A DNA stretch of 25,755 bases from Bacteroidales bacterium UBA4417 (GTDB taxonomy: Bacteria > Bacteroidota > Bacteroidia > Bacteroidales > UBA4417): the NCBI GenBank assembly GCA_002389705.1, contig DGQJ01000106.1, positions 7,254 through 33,008 on the forward strand. The letters run 5' to 3'. Position 1 is the first letter of the stretch; each line of letters starts with the position of its first letter. The position numbers were made by a program, and so were the translations under genes. The notes under the pieces are model-generated. The model worked only from the letters and a program-made list of their open reading frames with translations, was not told the origin of the DNA and made no database searches. This document shows, one piece after another, positions 15,460-24,116 of this stretch.

Positions 15460-16254
15460 ATGCAATCAAAAAAGATAAACGTTCATATAATTGGAGGTGG
15501 CAACCTGGGTGTTGCCCTGGCTGTTGGCCTGTCGAAGTTTTGTAATGATGCTGCTATTACGGTTACAAGGCGCAATGTGGAGCAGATCCGTTTTTTGGAG
15601 AAACTAGGCATGCGGGTATCTGCCGACAATAATTTTGAAATCGGCCAGGCCGATATTATTATTTTAACTGTAAAGCCGTACCAGGTTGATAATGTTCTTA
15701 AGGACATACTGCCTCACCTGAATCATGCCATAATTGCATCGGCAGTAAGCGGGTTGAACATTGAAGCTCTGGAGGAAAAGACAAAACTCTTGCATGCGGT
15801 AGTCCGGATTATGCCCAATATAGCTGCCCAGTTTGGACAGTCGGCAACCTGTATTTCTTTTTCCGAAAATAATAAAGAAGCCGGCCAGCGTATTGTAAGT
15901 CTTTTCGATACGCTTGGAACAGCCGTTGTTATTGAAGAAAAGCTGATGAACGGGGCGACCATCCTTGGGGCCTGTGGCACAGCTTATGCCCTGCGGTACA
16001 TTCGGGCAGCCATGCAAGCTGGTATTGAAATAGGCTTCGATGCTAAAACTGCGCTCGCCATTGCATCGCAAACCGTTAAAGGCGCTGCGCAAATGACCCT
16101 GGAAGAAAAAGCGCATCCCGAGCAATTGATCGACAGGGTTACAACGCCACAAGGTTGCACCATTGTTGGCCTGAATGAAATGGAACACCAGGGGTTCAGC
16201 TCTTCGCTGATTAAAGGAATTAAAACATCTTTTGATATGATCAGGGATTTGTAG
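15460..16254 (+). CDS. proC: Pyrroline-5-carboxylate reductase
   Basis: The 264-residue cytoplasmic enzyme reduces 1-pyrroline-5-carboxylate to proline with NAD(P)H, the last step of proline synthesis. The Rossmann nucleotide site IIGGGNLGVAL is at residues 10-20. The family signatures follow in order: VRIMPNIAAQFGQSAT (115-130), the ILGACGTAY loop (168-176, usually GSGPAY, here with ACGT replacing GSGP), and DRVTTPQGCT (225-234, usually DxVxxPGGxT, here Q replaces the first G). GFS (245-247) closes the C-terminal dimer domain. The length is typical. The two loop substitutions are mild and occur in other ProC branches as far as I recall. It stands alone, with no other proline genes nearby. 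Confidence 0.88.
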   Translation: MQSKKINVHIIGGGNLGVALAVGLSKFCNDAAITVTRRNVEQIRFLEKLGMRVSADNNFEIGQADIIILTVKPYQVDNVLKDILPHLNHAIIASAVSGLNIEALEEKTKLLHAVVRIMPNIAAQFGQSATCISFSENNKEAGQRIVSLFDTLGTAVVIEEKLMNGATILGACGTAYALRYIRAAMQAGIEIGFDAKTALAIASQTVKGAAQMTLEEKAHPEQLIDRVTTPQGCTIVGLNEMEHQGFSSSLIKGIKTSFDMIRDL

Positions 16255-16389
16255 CGGAATCTCAAGCCTTCTTTTAATACATTTCAGAGATATTTCGTCT
16301 CATTTTCATGAGATGGCGCACTGGTCAGTTCGGGTTGTTATAATCCGGCAACTTTGGGTTGCATGTTCAGCATGCTGACAAATATATTC

Positions 16390-16397
16390 TATTTTTG
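16390..16397 (+). promoter_or_regulatory. Bacteroidetes -7 box for the sensor kinase operon
   Basis: TATTTTTG matches TAnnTTTG fully. It lies 21 bases before ATG 16419 and downstream of the alternative ATG 16359, so it supports 16419 as the true start. No convincing -33 element was seen. Confidence 0.4.
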
Positions 16398-16418
16398 TCT
16401 TTTGATCCGGGTAGCTTT

Positions 16419-18209
16419 ATGCAGAGCCAAACATCCATCTATCACAAGCTGATACTCTATATCTTCCTGTTAGGTATATTTGTTATTGTTGCAGTGAGTT
16501 TATTTTCCTTCGTTGCTTCGCGAAACGCAATTTTACAGCGTACTTTTGATCAGCTAACATCCGTAAGGGTTGATAGAAAAGTACAGGTGGAACAGTTTTT
16601 TAACGACAGGATAAAAGAAATAGATCTCTTTTCTCATTTAAAACAATCTGTACCATTTGATTCGCATAATATAGCCGCCAAAGGAATGACCAGGCAAAAT
16701 TTAAATTTTGCAAGCCTCAATGCCGATTTTATACGCTATTTCAAGACCGGAAACTATTATTCAGCTTTATATCTGATAAATAACCAGCAACTGGTGTGCT
16801 ATAATTTTGACTCCGGTTCGCGGGACGTTGAGCCGTTGGATAACTATAACGATAAAATTTTGAAACAAATTGTTGCAAGGTTTGTCCCCGGCAAACCTTT
16901 AAAGGTACAGGATTTCAATTTTTTGCCGAACGACAGTTTAAATCATCTGTTTATTGCCACTTCTTTATATTTAAATCAAAATATTACCCCGGCGATGGCC
17001 ATATTTGAGGTCAGGAGCTCTGCCATCAACAAAATAATGCGTAATACCGAAGGCGCGAATGGGTTGGGGAAAAGTGGAGAGGTATACGTGGTTGGTCCGG
17101 ATTCAGTAATGCGAAGTAATTCCCGGTTTATGAAAAATGCAATGCATCGGGTAAAAATTGAAAATGAATCAGTATCAAAAGCATATAGTTCAGCCGAAGG
17201 ATATCATATTGTTAAGGATTACCGTGGTGTGATGACCTTATCTTCATACAGCCGGCTCAAAATTCCAGGGCTTAACTGGATTATTCTGGCTGAAATTGAT
17301 AAAAAAGAAGCAATGCGCCCGGTATATAAACTTGCCAATGAAATCGTGTTCCTGAGTATCTTTATTACGCTCATCCTTTTTATTGCTTCCTACATCATAT
17401 CACGCAATATCACCAGGCCAATTATTGATCTCAAAAATGCCACCATCAACGTGCGAAAAGGCAACCTTGAGCAGGAACTGAAAACAAATTCGAATGATGA
17501 ACTTGGCGAATTGATTGAGAATTTTAACCTGATGACCCGCCAGCTATCAGCCCAGCAAACCGAACTTAAGGAAAGAGAGTTGAGGCTGTTCTCATCCTTT
17601 ATTGATGGACAGGAGGATGAACGGCAGCGACTTTCGCGGGAGTTGCACGATGGGCTTGGGCAGTTGATTGTAGCCACCAAACTAAAAACAGAAAGCCTGA
17701 TTAATTCAGGTGAGAGCATCAGTACCGACCATGTTTTGAGGTTAAGGCAAATGTTTGATAGCCTGGTTGAAGAAGTTCGTATTATCTCAACTAACCTGGC
17801 GCCCCCGGTGTTGCAGCAGTTTGGTTTAGAAATGGCTTTGGGGCAGATTTGTAAAGAACTATCGGGTTACAGCCGGATTGCTGTTATTTTCGACTCGGAT
17901 GTTTCAGATTGCCTGATTGATAAACGCATTTCGGTATATTTGTTTCGTATTGCCCAGGAAGCGCTTAATAATGCAATAAAACATTCGGGCGCTTCGGAAA
18001 TTATAGTAACGCTGATCGGGAATGCAAATATGGTAAGCCTTACCATACAGGATGATGGTATAGGTATAAATCCCGAGAATTTGAAAAATAATACCGGAAG
18101 GGGATTGCACAGTTTACGCGAACGAGTCAATATTTTGAATGGCTTGATTGATATTTCGAAAGTTGACAACCACGGAACCATTATCTCGGTAAAAATTCCA
18201 CTTGTGTGA
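16419..18209 (+). CDS. Membrane sensor histidine kinase (Cache-like sensor, HAMP, HisKA_3, HATPase)
   Basis: The start at 16419 gives 596 residues; the longer frame from 16359 would cross the -7 box and place a polar tail before the first membrane segment. TM1 lies at about residues 11-32, an extracytoplasmic sensor at about 33-302 with the Cache-like stretch GLGKSGEVYVVGPDSVMRSNSR (two-Cache type by pattern), and TM2 at about 305-327. HAMP follows (about 328-380, NITRPIIDLK). The HisKA_3 box ERQRLSRELHDGLGQ has the phosphorylated His at 410, and the HATPase lies at about 505-596 (N box QEALNNAIKHS, G boxes DDGIGI and GRGLHSLRERV). On signal it should autophosphorylate and pass phosphate to the NarL/FixJ regulator encoded 75 bases downstream. 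The ligand is unknown; Cache domains usually bind small molecules such as amino or carboxylic acids. Confidence 0.93.
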   Translation: MQSQTSIYHKLILYIFLLGIFVIVAVSLFSFVASRNAILQRTFDQLTSVRVDRKVQVEQFFNDRIKEIDLFSHLKQSVPFDSHNIAAKGMTRQNLNFASLNADFIRYFKTGNYYSALYLINNQQLVCYNFDSGSRDVEPLDNYNDKILKQIVARFVPGKPLKVQDFNFLPNDSLNHLFIATSLYLNQNITPAMAIFEVRSSAINKIMRNTEGANGLGKSGEVYVVGPDSVMRSNSRFMKNAMHRVKIENESVSKAYSSAEGYHIVKDYRGVMTLSSYSRLKIPGLNWIILAEIDKKEAMRPVYKLANEIVFLSIFITLILFIASYIISRNITRPIIDLKNATINVRKGNLEQELKTNSNDELGELIENFNLMTRQLSAQQTELKERELRLFSSFIDGQEDERQRLSRELHDGLGQLIVATKLKTESLINSGESISTDHVLRLRQMFDSLVEEVRIISTNLAPPVLQQFGLEMALGQICKELSGYSRIAVIFDSDVSDCLIDKRISVYLFRIAQEALNNAIKHSGASEIIVTLIGNANMVSLTIQDDGIGINPENLKNNTGRGLHSLRERVNILNGLIDISKVDNHGTIISVKIPLV

Positions 18210-18284
18210 AATAACCCTGTTTTTGTTTGATTCACCTGCTAAAATGAAATTCCTGAAATTGCTAACTCATTCCTAAATCAATTT

Positions 18285-18941
18285 ATGCCCGCTATCCGCA
18301 TTATTCTTACCGAAGATCACCAGATTCTCCGCGACGGGATCAAAGCACTGATTGCTTCCGAAAATATCGAAATAATAGGAGAAGCAACTACGGGAGCCGA
18401 ACTTTGGACATTACTCGACACCCTGCTGCCCGATATCATCCTGATGGATATTTCCTTGCCCGATACAACCGGAATTGAGTTGACAGCTCAGCTAAAACAG
18501 AAATTTCCTGCCATAAAAGTGCTGATACTTTCAATGTTTATGGACGAAAGTTTTATAAAGCAATCCATAAAAGCAGGCGTTAACGGATATTTGCATAAAA
18601 ATACCACCCGGGAGGAGATTCTGGCAGCAATTCACTCAATTTACAATGGCAGGGATTTCTTTAGCGAAAATATCTCTAAAATTATTCTTAAATCATATAT
18701 TGAAAGCGCTAAGTATAACAGATATGATGATGCTAATCCTCACGAGTTGCTTTCGAAAAGAGAAATTGAAATTCTAAAAATGTTCGCCGAAGGTTTTATA
18801 AATAAGGAGATTGCCGATAAACTTTTTATCAGCGTCCGCACCGTTGAATCGCATAAAAATCACATCATGCAGAAACTGAATCTGAAAACCCAGGTCGAAC
18901 TGGTTAAATTCGCGATAAAACATAAGCTGATCGATATTTAA
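18285..18941 (+). CDS. NarL/FixJ-family response regulator
   Basis: The 218-residue protein has a receiver domain (1-120: E10/D11, phospho-acceptor D55 in LMDISLP, S83, K105) and a LuxR-type helix-turn-helix (about 153-213: LSKREIEILKMFAEGFINKEIADKLFIS, RTVESHKNHIMQKL). HisKA_3 kinases pair with this class, and the kinase gene lies directly upstream, so the two should form one system. Targets are not known. The TorF-like barrel and ammonium transporter genes lie 250 bases downstream behind their own promoter and are possible targets, by proximity only. Confidence 0.93.
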   Translation: MPAIRIILTEDHQILRDGIKALIASENIEIIGEATTGAELWTLLDTLLPDIILMDISLPDTTGIELTAQLKQKFPAIKVLILSMFMDESFIKQSIKAGVNGYLHKNTTREEILAAIHSIYNGRDFFSENISKIILKSYIESAKYNRYDDANPHELLSKREIEILKMFAEGFINKEIADKLFISVRTVESHKNHIMQKLNLKTQVELVKFAIKHKLIDI

Positions 18942-19131
18942 GGGTCCAAGCTTTAGCTTTTTGCCTGTCTTGTTTTAATAAAATGATTTACATATCATTA
19001 TTTCAAATTTTTATATATGCTATCGCGGTATTTGTGATCAATGATTTTCATAGACTGGTAAGTAAAACACTGATAGTTTTTATGCTCATTTACGTAAGAT
19101 AAAACGCAGAATAATTAGGTATTTTACTTGA

Positions 19132-19162
19132 TTGCTTGTTGAAAGCGGACCTTCTACTTTTG
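19132..19162 (+). promoter_or_regulatory. Promoter of the TorF-amt unit
   Basis: TTG at 19132-19134, a 20-base spacer, then TACTTTTG (19155-19162), fitting the Bacteroidetes -33/-7 pattern. The predicted leader is about 22 bases before ATG 19191. Confidence 0.5.
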
Positions 19163-19190
19163 GTGTCTTAACCACGATAAACGACATCAA

Positions 19191-19946
19191 ATGAAGACAA
19201 AACTTTTAAAATTTCTCATAATTATTTCCTATACGTTTTCGGTAGTTCAGGCTGGTGCGCAGAACAATCCGGGGTTTTCTGTTAAAACTACGGCTGAACT
19301 TGTGAGTAGTTATATCTGGCGGGGCGTTCCCTGTTATTCGTACACCAATAATCAACCTGTTCTTGCTCCCAATATACAACCGGCACTCGGATTTGTGATG
19401 GGGAATCTCGAAATCGGAGCATGGGGATCAACCGATTTTACAGGCAGCTATAAGGAATTTGATTTGTATGCATCCTATTCATATAAAACCATCACAGCTA
19501 CTTTAACTGATTATTATTGGGATTTAAACTGGCTATCGAAGCCTTATTTTTCGTATAAGAATGAAACTACAAGTCATGTGCTGGAAGGAATGATAGCTTA
19601 TAAAAGCAGCAAGATACCTCTTAGTATTTCTTTGGCTACAATGTTCTATGGTGCTGATAAAAAGGCCGGCGATGCAACTAAAAATAATTTTTCAACCTAC
19701 ATGGAACTTGGATACACATTTTCCAGCAATGGATTCAATTTCGATACATTTCTTGGCATGACTCCGGCTGACGGTTTTTATGGAGACGGCTATGGCAATG
19801 TTACCGGGTTTGGAATTGTAAACCTGGGTGTAACAGGTTCGAGAAAAATAAAATTTTCTGAAAAGTTTGAGTCAACCCTCAGGTCATCTGTAATATTTAA
19901 TCCGCAGCAGGATAAGGCTTACCTGGTATTGGGTATCGCTTTTTAA
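19191..19946 (+). CDS. TorF-type putative outer-membrane porin
   Basis: The 251-residue protein has a signal peptide (ending AGAQ, residues 1-24). The mature chain starts with the family pattern SVKTTAELVSSYIWRGV (30-46). Alternating aromatic-rich beta-strands follow through the chain (YKEFDLYASYSY, DYYWDLNW, MELGYTF), and the last residue is Phe (VLGIAF), as in outer-membrane barrels. Members are predicted porins of unknown substrate. It sits 74 bases upstream of the ammonium transporter with no terminator between, so the two are probably one operon. A barrel feeding a nitrogenous solute to the inner-membrane channel is a reasonable but unproven idea. Confidence 0.8.
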   Translation: MKTKLLKFLIIISYTFSVVQAGAQNNPGFSVKTTAELVSSYIWRGVPCYSYTNNQPVLAPNIQPALGFVMGNLEIGAWGSTDFTGSYKEFDLYASYSYKTITATLTDYYWDLNWLSKPYFSYKNETTSHVLEGMIAYKSSKIPLSISLATMFYGADKKAGDATKNNFSTYMELGYTFSSNGFNFDTFLGMTPADGFYGDGYGNVTGFGIVNLGVTGSRKIKFSEKFESTLRSSVIFNPQQDKAYLVLGIAF

Positions 19947-20020
19947 GTCCGGGCTGATTTCGCTCAAAAAAATAATTTCCCCAATTAATAACATAACAAA
20001 TCAATCTAAAACTTACAACT

Positions 20021-21250
20021 ATGATGGATACAGGTTCAACCGGGTTTATGTTGCTTGCAACAAGCCTGGTTATGCTGATGACACCGGCATTGGCATTTTT
20101 TTATGGTGGCCTTGCCACAAAACGGAATATACTCGGGATTATGATTCAGAGTTTTGTTTCCCTGGGTTGGACAACCGTGCTTTGGGTAACATTTGGATAC
20201 TCGCTGTGTTTCAGCGGAGGTGAAGGCGGGCTGATGGGCAATTTGGATAAAGCCTTCCTGATGGGAGTGGGTATGGATTCCCTCTATGCAGGAAACGATA
20301 AAATTCCTGAAATTGTATTTATTGCATACCAGATGATGTTTGCTATCATTACTCCTGCGCTTATTACCGGTGCTTTTGTTAACAGGGTTTCCTTTAAAGC
20401 TTACATGGTTTTTCTTACTGTTTGGCAGATATTAGTTTATTATCCGTTTGTGCACATGGTATGGGGCGGTGGATTACTGGCCGAATGGGGCGTTCTGGAT
20501 TTTGCCGGAGGAATTGTTGTTCATGCAACTGCAGGGTTTGCTGCTCTGGCATCGGTGTTTTATGTGGGCAAGCGTTACAACAAAGTGTCAACACCCAATA
20601 GTGTTCCCCTGGTTGCTATAGGTAGTGGCTTACTTTGGTTTGGCTGGTATGGTTTTAATGCCGGTAGCGAGTTGCAGGTTGATGGTGTTACATCCCTGGC
20701 ATTTTTAAACACGGATATTGCTGCCTCTTTTGCAACAATGGCATGGGTAGCCATTGAATGGTACCGTGAAGGAAAACCTAAATTTATCGGACTGCTCACA
20801 GGTTCAATTGCCGGGTTAGCCACCATTACGCCATGTGCAGGTTTTGTTCCGCTGTGGGCGTCGCCAATAATTGGTATTGTTGCCGGAATTGTTTGTTATG
20901 TTGCTGTTCAGCTTAAAAACAAAATGAAATGGGACGATGCACTCGATGTATGGGGCGTTCACGGCATGGGCGGATTTATCGGAACAATATTGCTTGGTGT
21001 ATTTGCCTATGCCGGAACAAACGCTGTAACCGGACAGCATTATAGCGGACTGATTTACGGAGATTTTTCATTCTTTGTGAAAGAAACTATCACTGTTACT
21101 ACTGCTGCTGCCTATGCATTCATCTTTACTTATATTATGCTGATCCTCATAAATTATATTACAAAAGTGAGGGTAAGTGAGGAAGATGAAATGCTGGGGC
21201 TTGACAGGGCCTTGCATGGTGAACAGGCTTATGACGAAGGCGCTCTTTAA
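20021..21250 (+). CDS. amt: Ammonium transporter (Amt/MEP/Rh family)
   Basis: The 409-residue inner-membrane channel has about eleven membrane helices, beginning STGFMLLATSLVMLMTPALAFFYGG, with no cleaved signal peptide. Key channel residues are visible: the F107 gate in QMMFAI, W148 in HMVWGG, the twin pore histidines H168 (VVHATAGF) and H314 (WGVHGMGG), and D160. The C-terminal cytoplasmic tail DRALHGEQAYDEGAL contains the HGE.AY motif that PII proteins engage. It imports ammonium when nitrogen is scarce. No PII gene (glnK/glnB) follows it in this window; a hairpin terminator does. It is likely co-transcribed with the TorF-like barrel upstream. Confidence 0.97.
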   Translation: MMDTGSTGFMLLATSLVMLMTPALAFFYGGLATKRNILGIMIQSFVSLGWTTVLWVTFGYSLCFSGGEGGLMGNLDKAFLMGVGMDSLYAGNDKIPEIVFIAYQMMFAIITPALITGAFVNRVSFKAYMVFLTVWQILVYYPFVHMVWGGGLLAEWGVLDFAGGIVVHATAGFAALASVFYVGKRYNKVSTPNSVPLVAIGSGLLWFGWYGFNAGSELQVDGVTSLAFLNTDIAASFATMAWVAIEWYREGKPKFIGLLTGSIAGLATITPCAGFVPLWASPIIGIVAGIVCYVAVQLKNKMKWDDALDVWGVHGMGGFIGTILLGVFAYAGTNAVTGQHYSGLIYGDFSFFVKETITVTTAAAYAFIFTYIMLILINYITKVRVSEEDEMLGLDRALHGEQAYDEGAL

Positions 21251-21272
21251 GCTGTCCGGATTTGATTCTGTT

Positions 21273-21306
21273 ATAAAAGCTGCTCCTCACTGGCAGCTTT
21301 TATTTT
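21273..21306 (+). terminator. Intrinsic terminator after amt
   Basis: Eleven-base arms ATAAAAGCTGC (21273-21283) and GCAGCTTTTAT (21293-21303) around a nine-base loop, followed by TTT. It begins 22 bases after the amt stop. Confidence 0.8.
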
Positions 21307-21351
21307 ATCAAAGCGGACGTTTTTGTTGGGTGAAATATCGCCACACTATTC

Positions 21352-21383
21352 TGTCAAAATGACATATAAGTCGAAACTTATAT
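21352..21383. promoter_or_regulatory. Pair of dyads upstream of clpB (possible operator)
   Basis: Two adjacent inverted repeats, TGTCA-AAA-TGACA (21352-21364) and ATATAAG-TCGAAA-CTTATAT (21364-21383), abut the clpB -35 box. They are unlike CIRCE. They may bind a heat-stress regulator; unproven. Confidence 0.35.
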
Positions 21384-21411
21384 TGACAAAATGGCGCATG
21401 ATTGTTAAAAT
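21383..21411 (+). promoter_or_regulatory. Promoter of clpB
   Basis: TTGACA (21383-21388), a 17-base spacer and TAAAAT (21406-21411) form a near-perfect sigma-70-type promoter, unusual for Bacteroidota. The overlapping AAAATTTG is one base off the local -7 consensus. It lies about 50 bases before the ATG. Confidence 0.45.
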
Positions 21412-21463
21412 TTGATATTGGTGTATTTATTGATTTATTGCAGTTCGAAAAAAATACTGTACC

Positions 21464-24055
21464 ATGAATTTCAATAAATACACCATAAAATCGCAGGAGG
21501 CCATACAGCAAGCCCAGCAGATTGCTGCCGCAAATCAAAACCAGGCCATCGAAAATGCTCATATCCTCAAAGGAATAATTACCTCCGACGATAGTGTGCT
21601 CCGCTTTTTAACCAGCAAGCTTGGGATCGATTTCAATATGCTAGAAAAAGGCATTGATTCGCTGATAGGCGCTTTACCAAAGGTTCAGGGTGGTGAGCAA
21701 TATCTTTCTGCCGATGCAACCAGGGCTTTACAGCGCTCAGAGTCGATCATGAAAGAATTTGGTGATGAATTTATTACCATCGAACTCATCATACTTGGAA
21801 TCCTGGCTTCTAATGACCATGCCTCGAAACTTTTAAAGCAACTGGGTGCCAGCGAGAAGGATATGAAGAAAGCCATTACGGAACTTCGTAAAGGCTCATC
21901 AGCCGCCAGCGCAACCTCCGAAGATACTTATAATGCGCTGTCGAAGTATGCCCGCAACCTGAACGACCTGGCCCGTAAAGGCAAACTCGATCCGGTAATC
22001 GGGCGCGATGAGGAAATCAGAAGGGTTTTAACCATACTTACCCGACGTACCAAAAACAATCCAATACTGATTGGCGAACCCGGTGTAGGCAAAACGGCCA
22101 TAGCCGAAGGCATCGCCCATCGTATCATTAGTGGTGATGTACCCGAAAACCTAAAAAACAAGCTTATCTTTTCACTCGATATGGGATCCCTCATTGCCGG
22201 TGCCAAATACAAAGGCGAATTTGAGGAGCGTTTAAAAAGTGTGGTAAAGGAAGTGATGGCTTCGGAGGGCGAAGTTGTGCTTTTTATTGATGAAATACAC
22301 ACCCTGGTTGGGGCAGGCGCTTCGGAAGGTGCCATGGATGCTGCCAATATTTTAAAACCTGCCCTCAGCCGGGGTGACCTGAGGGCCATTGGTGCAACCA
22401 CCATGGCCGAATACCAGAAATATTTCGAAAAGGACAAAGCGCTCGAACGTCGTTTCCAGGTGGTAATGATTGACGAACCTGATACCCTCGATGCCATTTC
22501 GATACTCCGTGGACTGAAGGAACGATACGAAACCCACCACCAGGTGCGGATTAAAGACGAAGCTATTATTGCTGCTGTAGAACTTTCGCAGCGTTATATT
22601 ACCGACAGGTTTTTACCCGATAAAGCCATCGACCTTATTGACGAAGCTGCATCAAAGCTCAGGCTCGAAATTAATTCGGTGCCCGAGGAATTGGACGAAA
22701 AAGAACGAAGGATACGACAACTCGAAATTGAACGCGAAGCCATAAAGCGCGAAAAGGATGAGGTGAAGTTAAAACAGCTCAACGAAGAAATTGCTAACCT
22801 CGACGAGCAGCGTAAAGTCCTGAAATCGAAATGGGAAGCTGAGCGTAACCTGGTTAACAGCATTCAACAACAGAAAAAGAATATTGAAACTTATCGATTC
22901 GAAGCAGAGCAAGCCGAACGTGAAGGTAATTATGGGCGGGTAGCCGAATTGCGTTATGGTAAAACACAGGAAGCTGCAGCAAAACTGGAGCAGTTTAAAA
23001 AAGAACTCAACCTGATGCAGGTTAACTCGGCATTGGTAAAAGAGGAAATTGGCTCAGAAGAAATTGCCGAGGTGGTAGCCCGGTGGACCGGTATCCCGGT
23101 AACGCGTATGCTGCAGAGTGAACGTGAAAAACTACTGCACCTCGAGGATGAGCTCCACAAAAGAGTGATCGGGCAAAATGAAGCTATACAGGCCATTTCC
23201 GATGCCATCAGGCGCAGCCGGGCAGGCTTGCAGGATGCAAAGAGGCCGATGGGTTCGTTTATCTTCCTGGGAACCACCGGTGTGGGGAAAACAGAGCTGG
23301 CAAAAGCCCTGGCCGACTACATGTTCAACGATGAAAATGCGTTAGTGCGTATTGATATGAGCGAATACCAGGAACGTCATTCTGTTTCGCGGCTAGTGGG
23401 AGCGCCTCCGGGTTATGTTGGGTACGACGAAGGTGGACAACTTACCGAAAAGGTACGCCGTAAGCCTTATTCTGTGGTTCTTTTCGATGAAATGGAAAAA
23501 GCGCACCCCGATGTTTTCAATATCCTGCTCCAGGTGCTTGACGATGGGAGGTTAACCGATAATAAAGGCCGTACGGCTGATTTTCGCAATACCATTATCA
23601 TCATGACCTCCAATATCGGCTCAATGCTGATTCAGGAAAAGCTAAAATCCATCAACGGGCAGAACCGCGAAAAGGTGCTGGATAATACCCGTGAAGAAGT
23701 TTTTGAGCTGCTGAAACAAACTATCAGGCCCGAATTCCTGAACCGGATTGATGAAGTGATCATGTTTGCCCCGCTCACCGAAAATGAAATCGGGCAAATA
23801 GTTCGTCTGCAGTTGAAACGCATCGAAAATATGTTGCTTGCCAACGATATCAGGCTCGAAGTTACAGATGCGGCTATACAATTGCTTGCTTCCGAGGGTT
23901 TTGATCCGCAATACGGGGCAAGGCCGCTTAAAAGGGTGCTGCAGCGCGAAATACTGAATAAATTATCGAAAATGATTTTGGCCGACCAGGTTCAAAAAGA
24001 TAAAAAAATTGTGGTTGACCAGAAAAACAATACACTCGAATTTTTTAACAGCTGA
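21464..24055 (+). CDS. clpB: ClpB protein disaggregase
   Basis: The 863-residue full-length protein is close to the usual 855-870. The N-domain is residues 1-145. NBD1 has Walker A GEPGVGKT (204-211) and Walker B VVLFIDE (271-277). The coiled-coil middle domain runs about 400-525 (heptad-rich, many Glu/Lys/Arg). NBD2 has Walker A GTTGVGKT (603-610), Walker B VVLFDEMEKAH and a sensor-2 GARPLKR motif near the C-terminus. As a cytoplasmic hexamer it works with DnaK/DnaJ/GrpE to pull proteins out of aggregates after heat stress. No ClpP-binding IGL/IGF loop was noticed, consistent with ClpB rather than ClpA/C. It is monocistronic, with its own promoter and a strong terminator. Confidence 0.98.
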   Translation: MNFNKYTIKSQEAIQQAQQIAAANQNQAIENAHILKGIITSDDSVLRFLTSKLGIDFNMLEKGIDSLIGALPKVQGGEQYLSADATRALQRSESIMKEFGDEFITIELIILGILASNDHASKLLKQLGASEKDMKKAITELRKGSSAASATSEDTYNALSKYARNLNDLARKGKLDPVIGRDEEIRRVLTILTRRTKNNPILIGEPGVGKTAIAEGIAHRIISGDVPENLKNKLIFSLDMGSLIAGAKYKGEFEERLKSVVKEVMASEGEVVLFIDEIHTLVGAGASEGAMDAANILKPALSRGDLRAIGATTMAEYQKYFEKDKALERRFQVVMIDEPDTLDAISILRGLKERYETHHQVRIKDEAIIAAVELSQRYITDRFLPDKAIDLIDEAASKLRLEINSVPEELDEKERRIRQLEIEREAIKREKDEVKLKQLNEEIANLDEQRKVLKSKWEAERNLVNSIQQQKKNIETYRFEAEQAEREGNYGRVAELRYGKTQEAAAKLEQFKKELNLMQVNSALVKEEIGSEEIAEVVARWTGIPVTRMLQSEREKLLHLEDELHKRVIGQNEAIQAISDAIRRSRAGLQDAKRPMGSFIFLGTTGVGKTELAKALADYMFNDENALVRIDMSEYQERHSVSRLVGAPPGYVGYDEGGQLTEKVRRKPYSVVLFDEMEKAHPDVFNILLQVLDDGRLTDNKGRTADFRNTIIIMTSNIGSMLIQEKLKSINGQNREKVLDNTREEVFELLKQTIRPEFLNRIDEVIMFAPLTENEIGQIVRLQLKRIENMLLANDIRLEVTDAAIQLLASEGFDPQYGARPLKRVLQREILNKLSKMILADQVQKDKKIVVDQKNNTLEFFNS

Positions 24056-24057
24056 TA

Positions 24058-24093
24058 AAAAATCCCCGGTAGTAAATACGAACGGGGATTTTT
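24058..24093. terminator. Terminator between convergent clpB and methyltransferase genes
   Basis: Arms AAAAATCCCCG (24058-24068) and CGGGGATTTTT (24083-24093), with a 14-base loop. It is flanked by A-runs and T-runs and so should serve both directions: rightward for clpB, and leftward for the methyltransferase, which ends at 24117. Confidence 0.85.
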
Positions 24094-24116
24094 ATCTTGG
24101 CGGCAGAGTTGGGTTG

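Noticed and set aside
16359-16418. Upstream ATG for the sensor kinase
   Set aside because: A full TAnnTTTG box lies inside this stretch, so the leader probably begins after it; the start at 16419 also gives a normal N-terminus before TM1.
21251-21463. CIRCE element upstream of clpB
   Set aside because: Looked for TTAGCACTC and its partner; not present. The dyads found have a different sequence.
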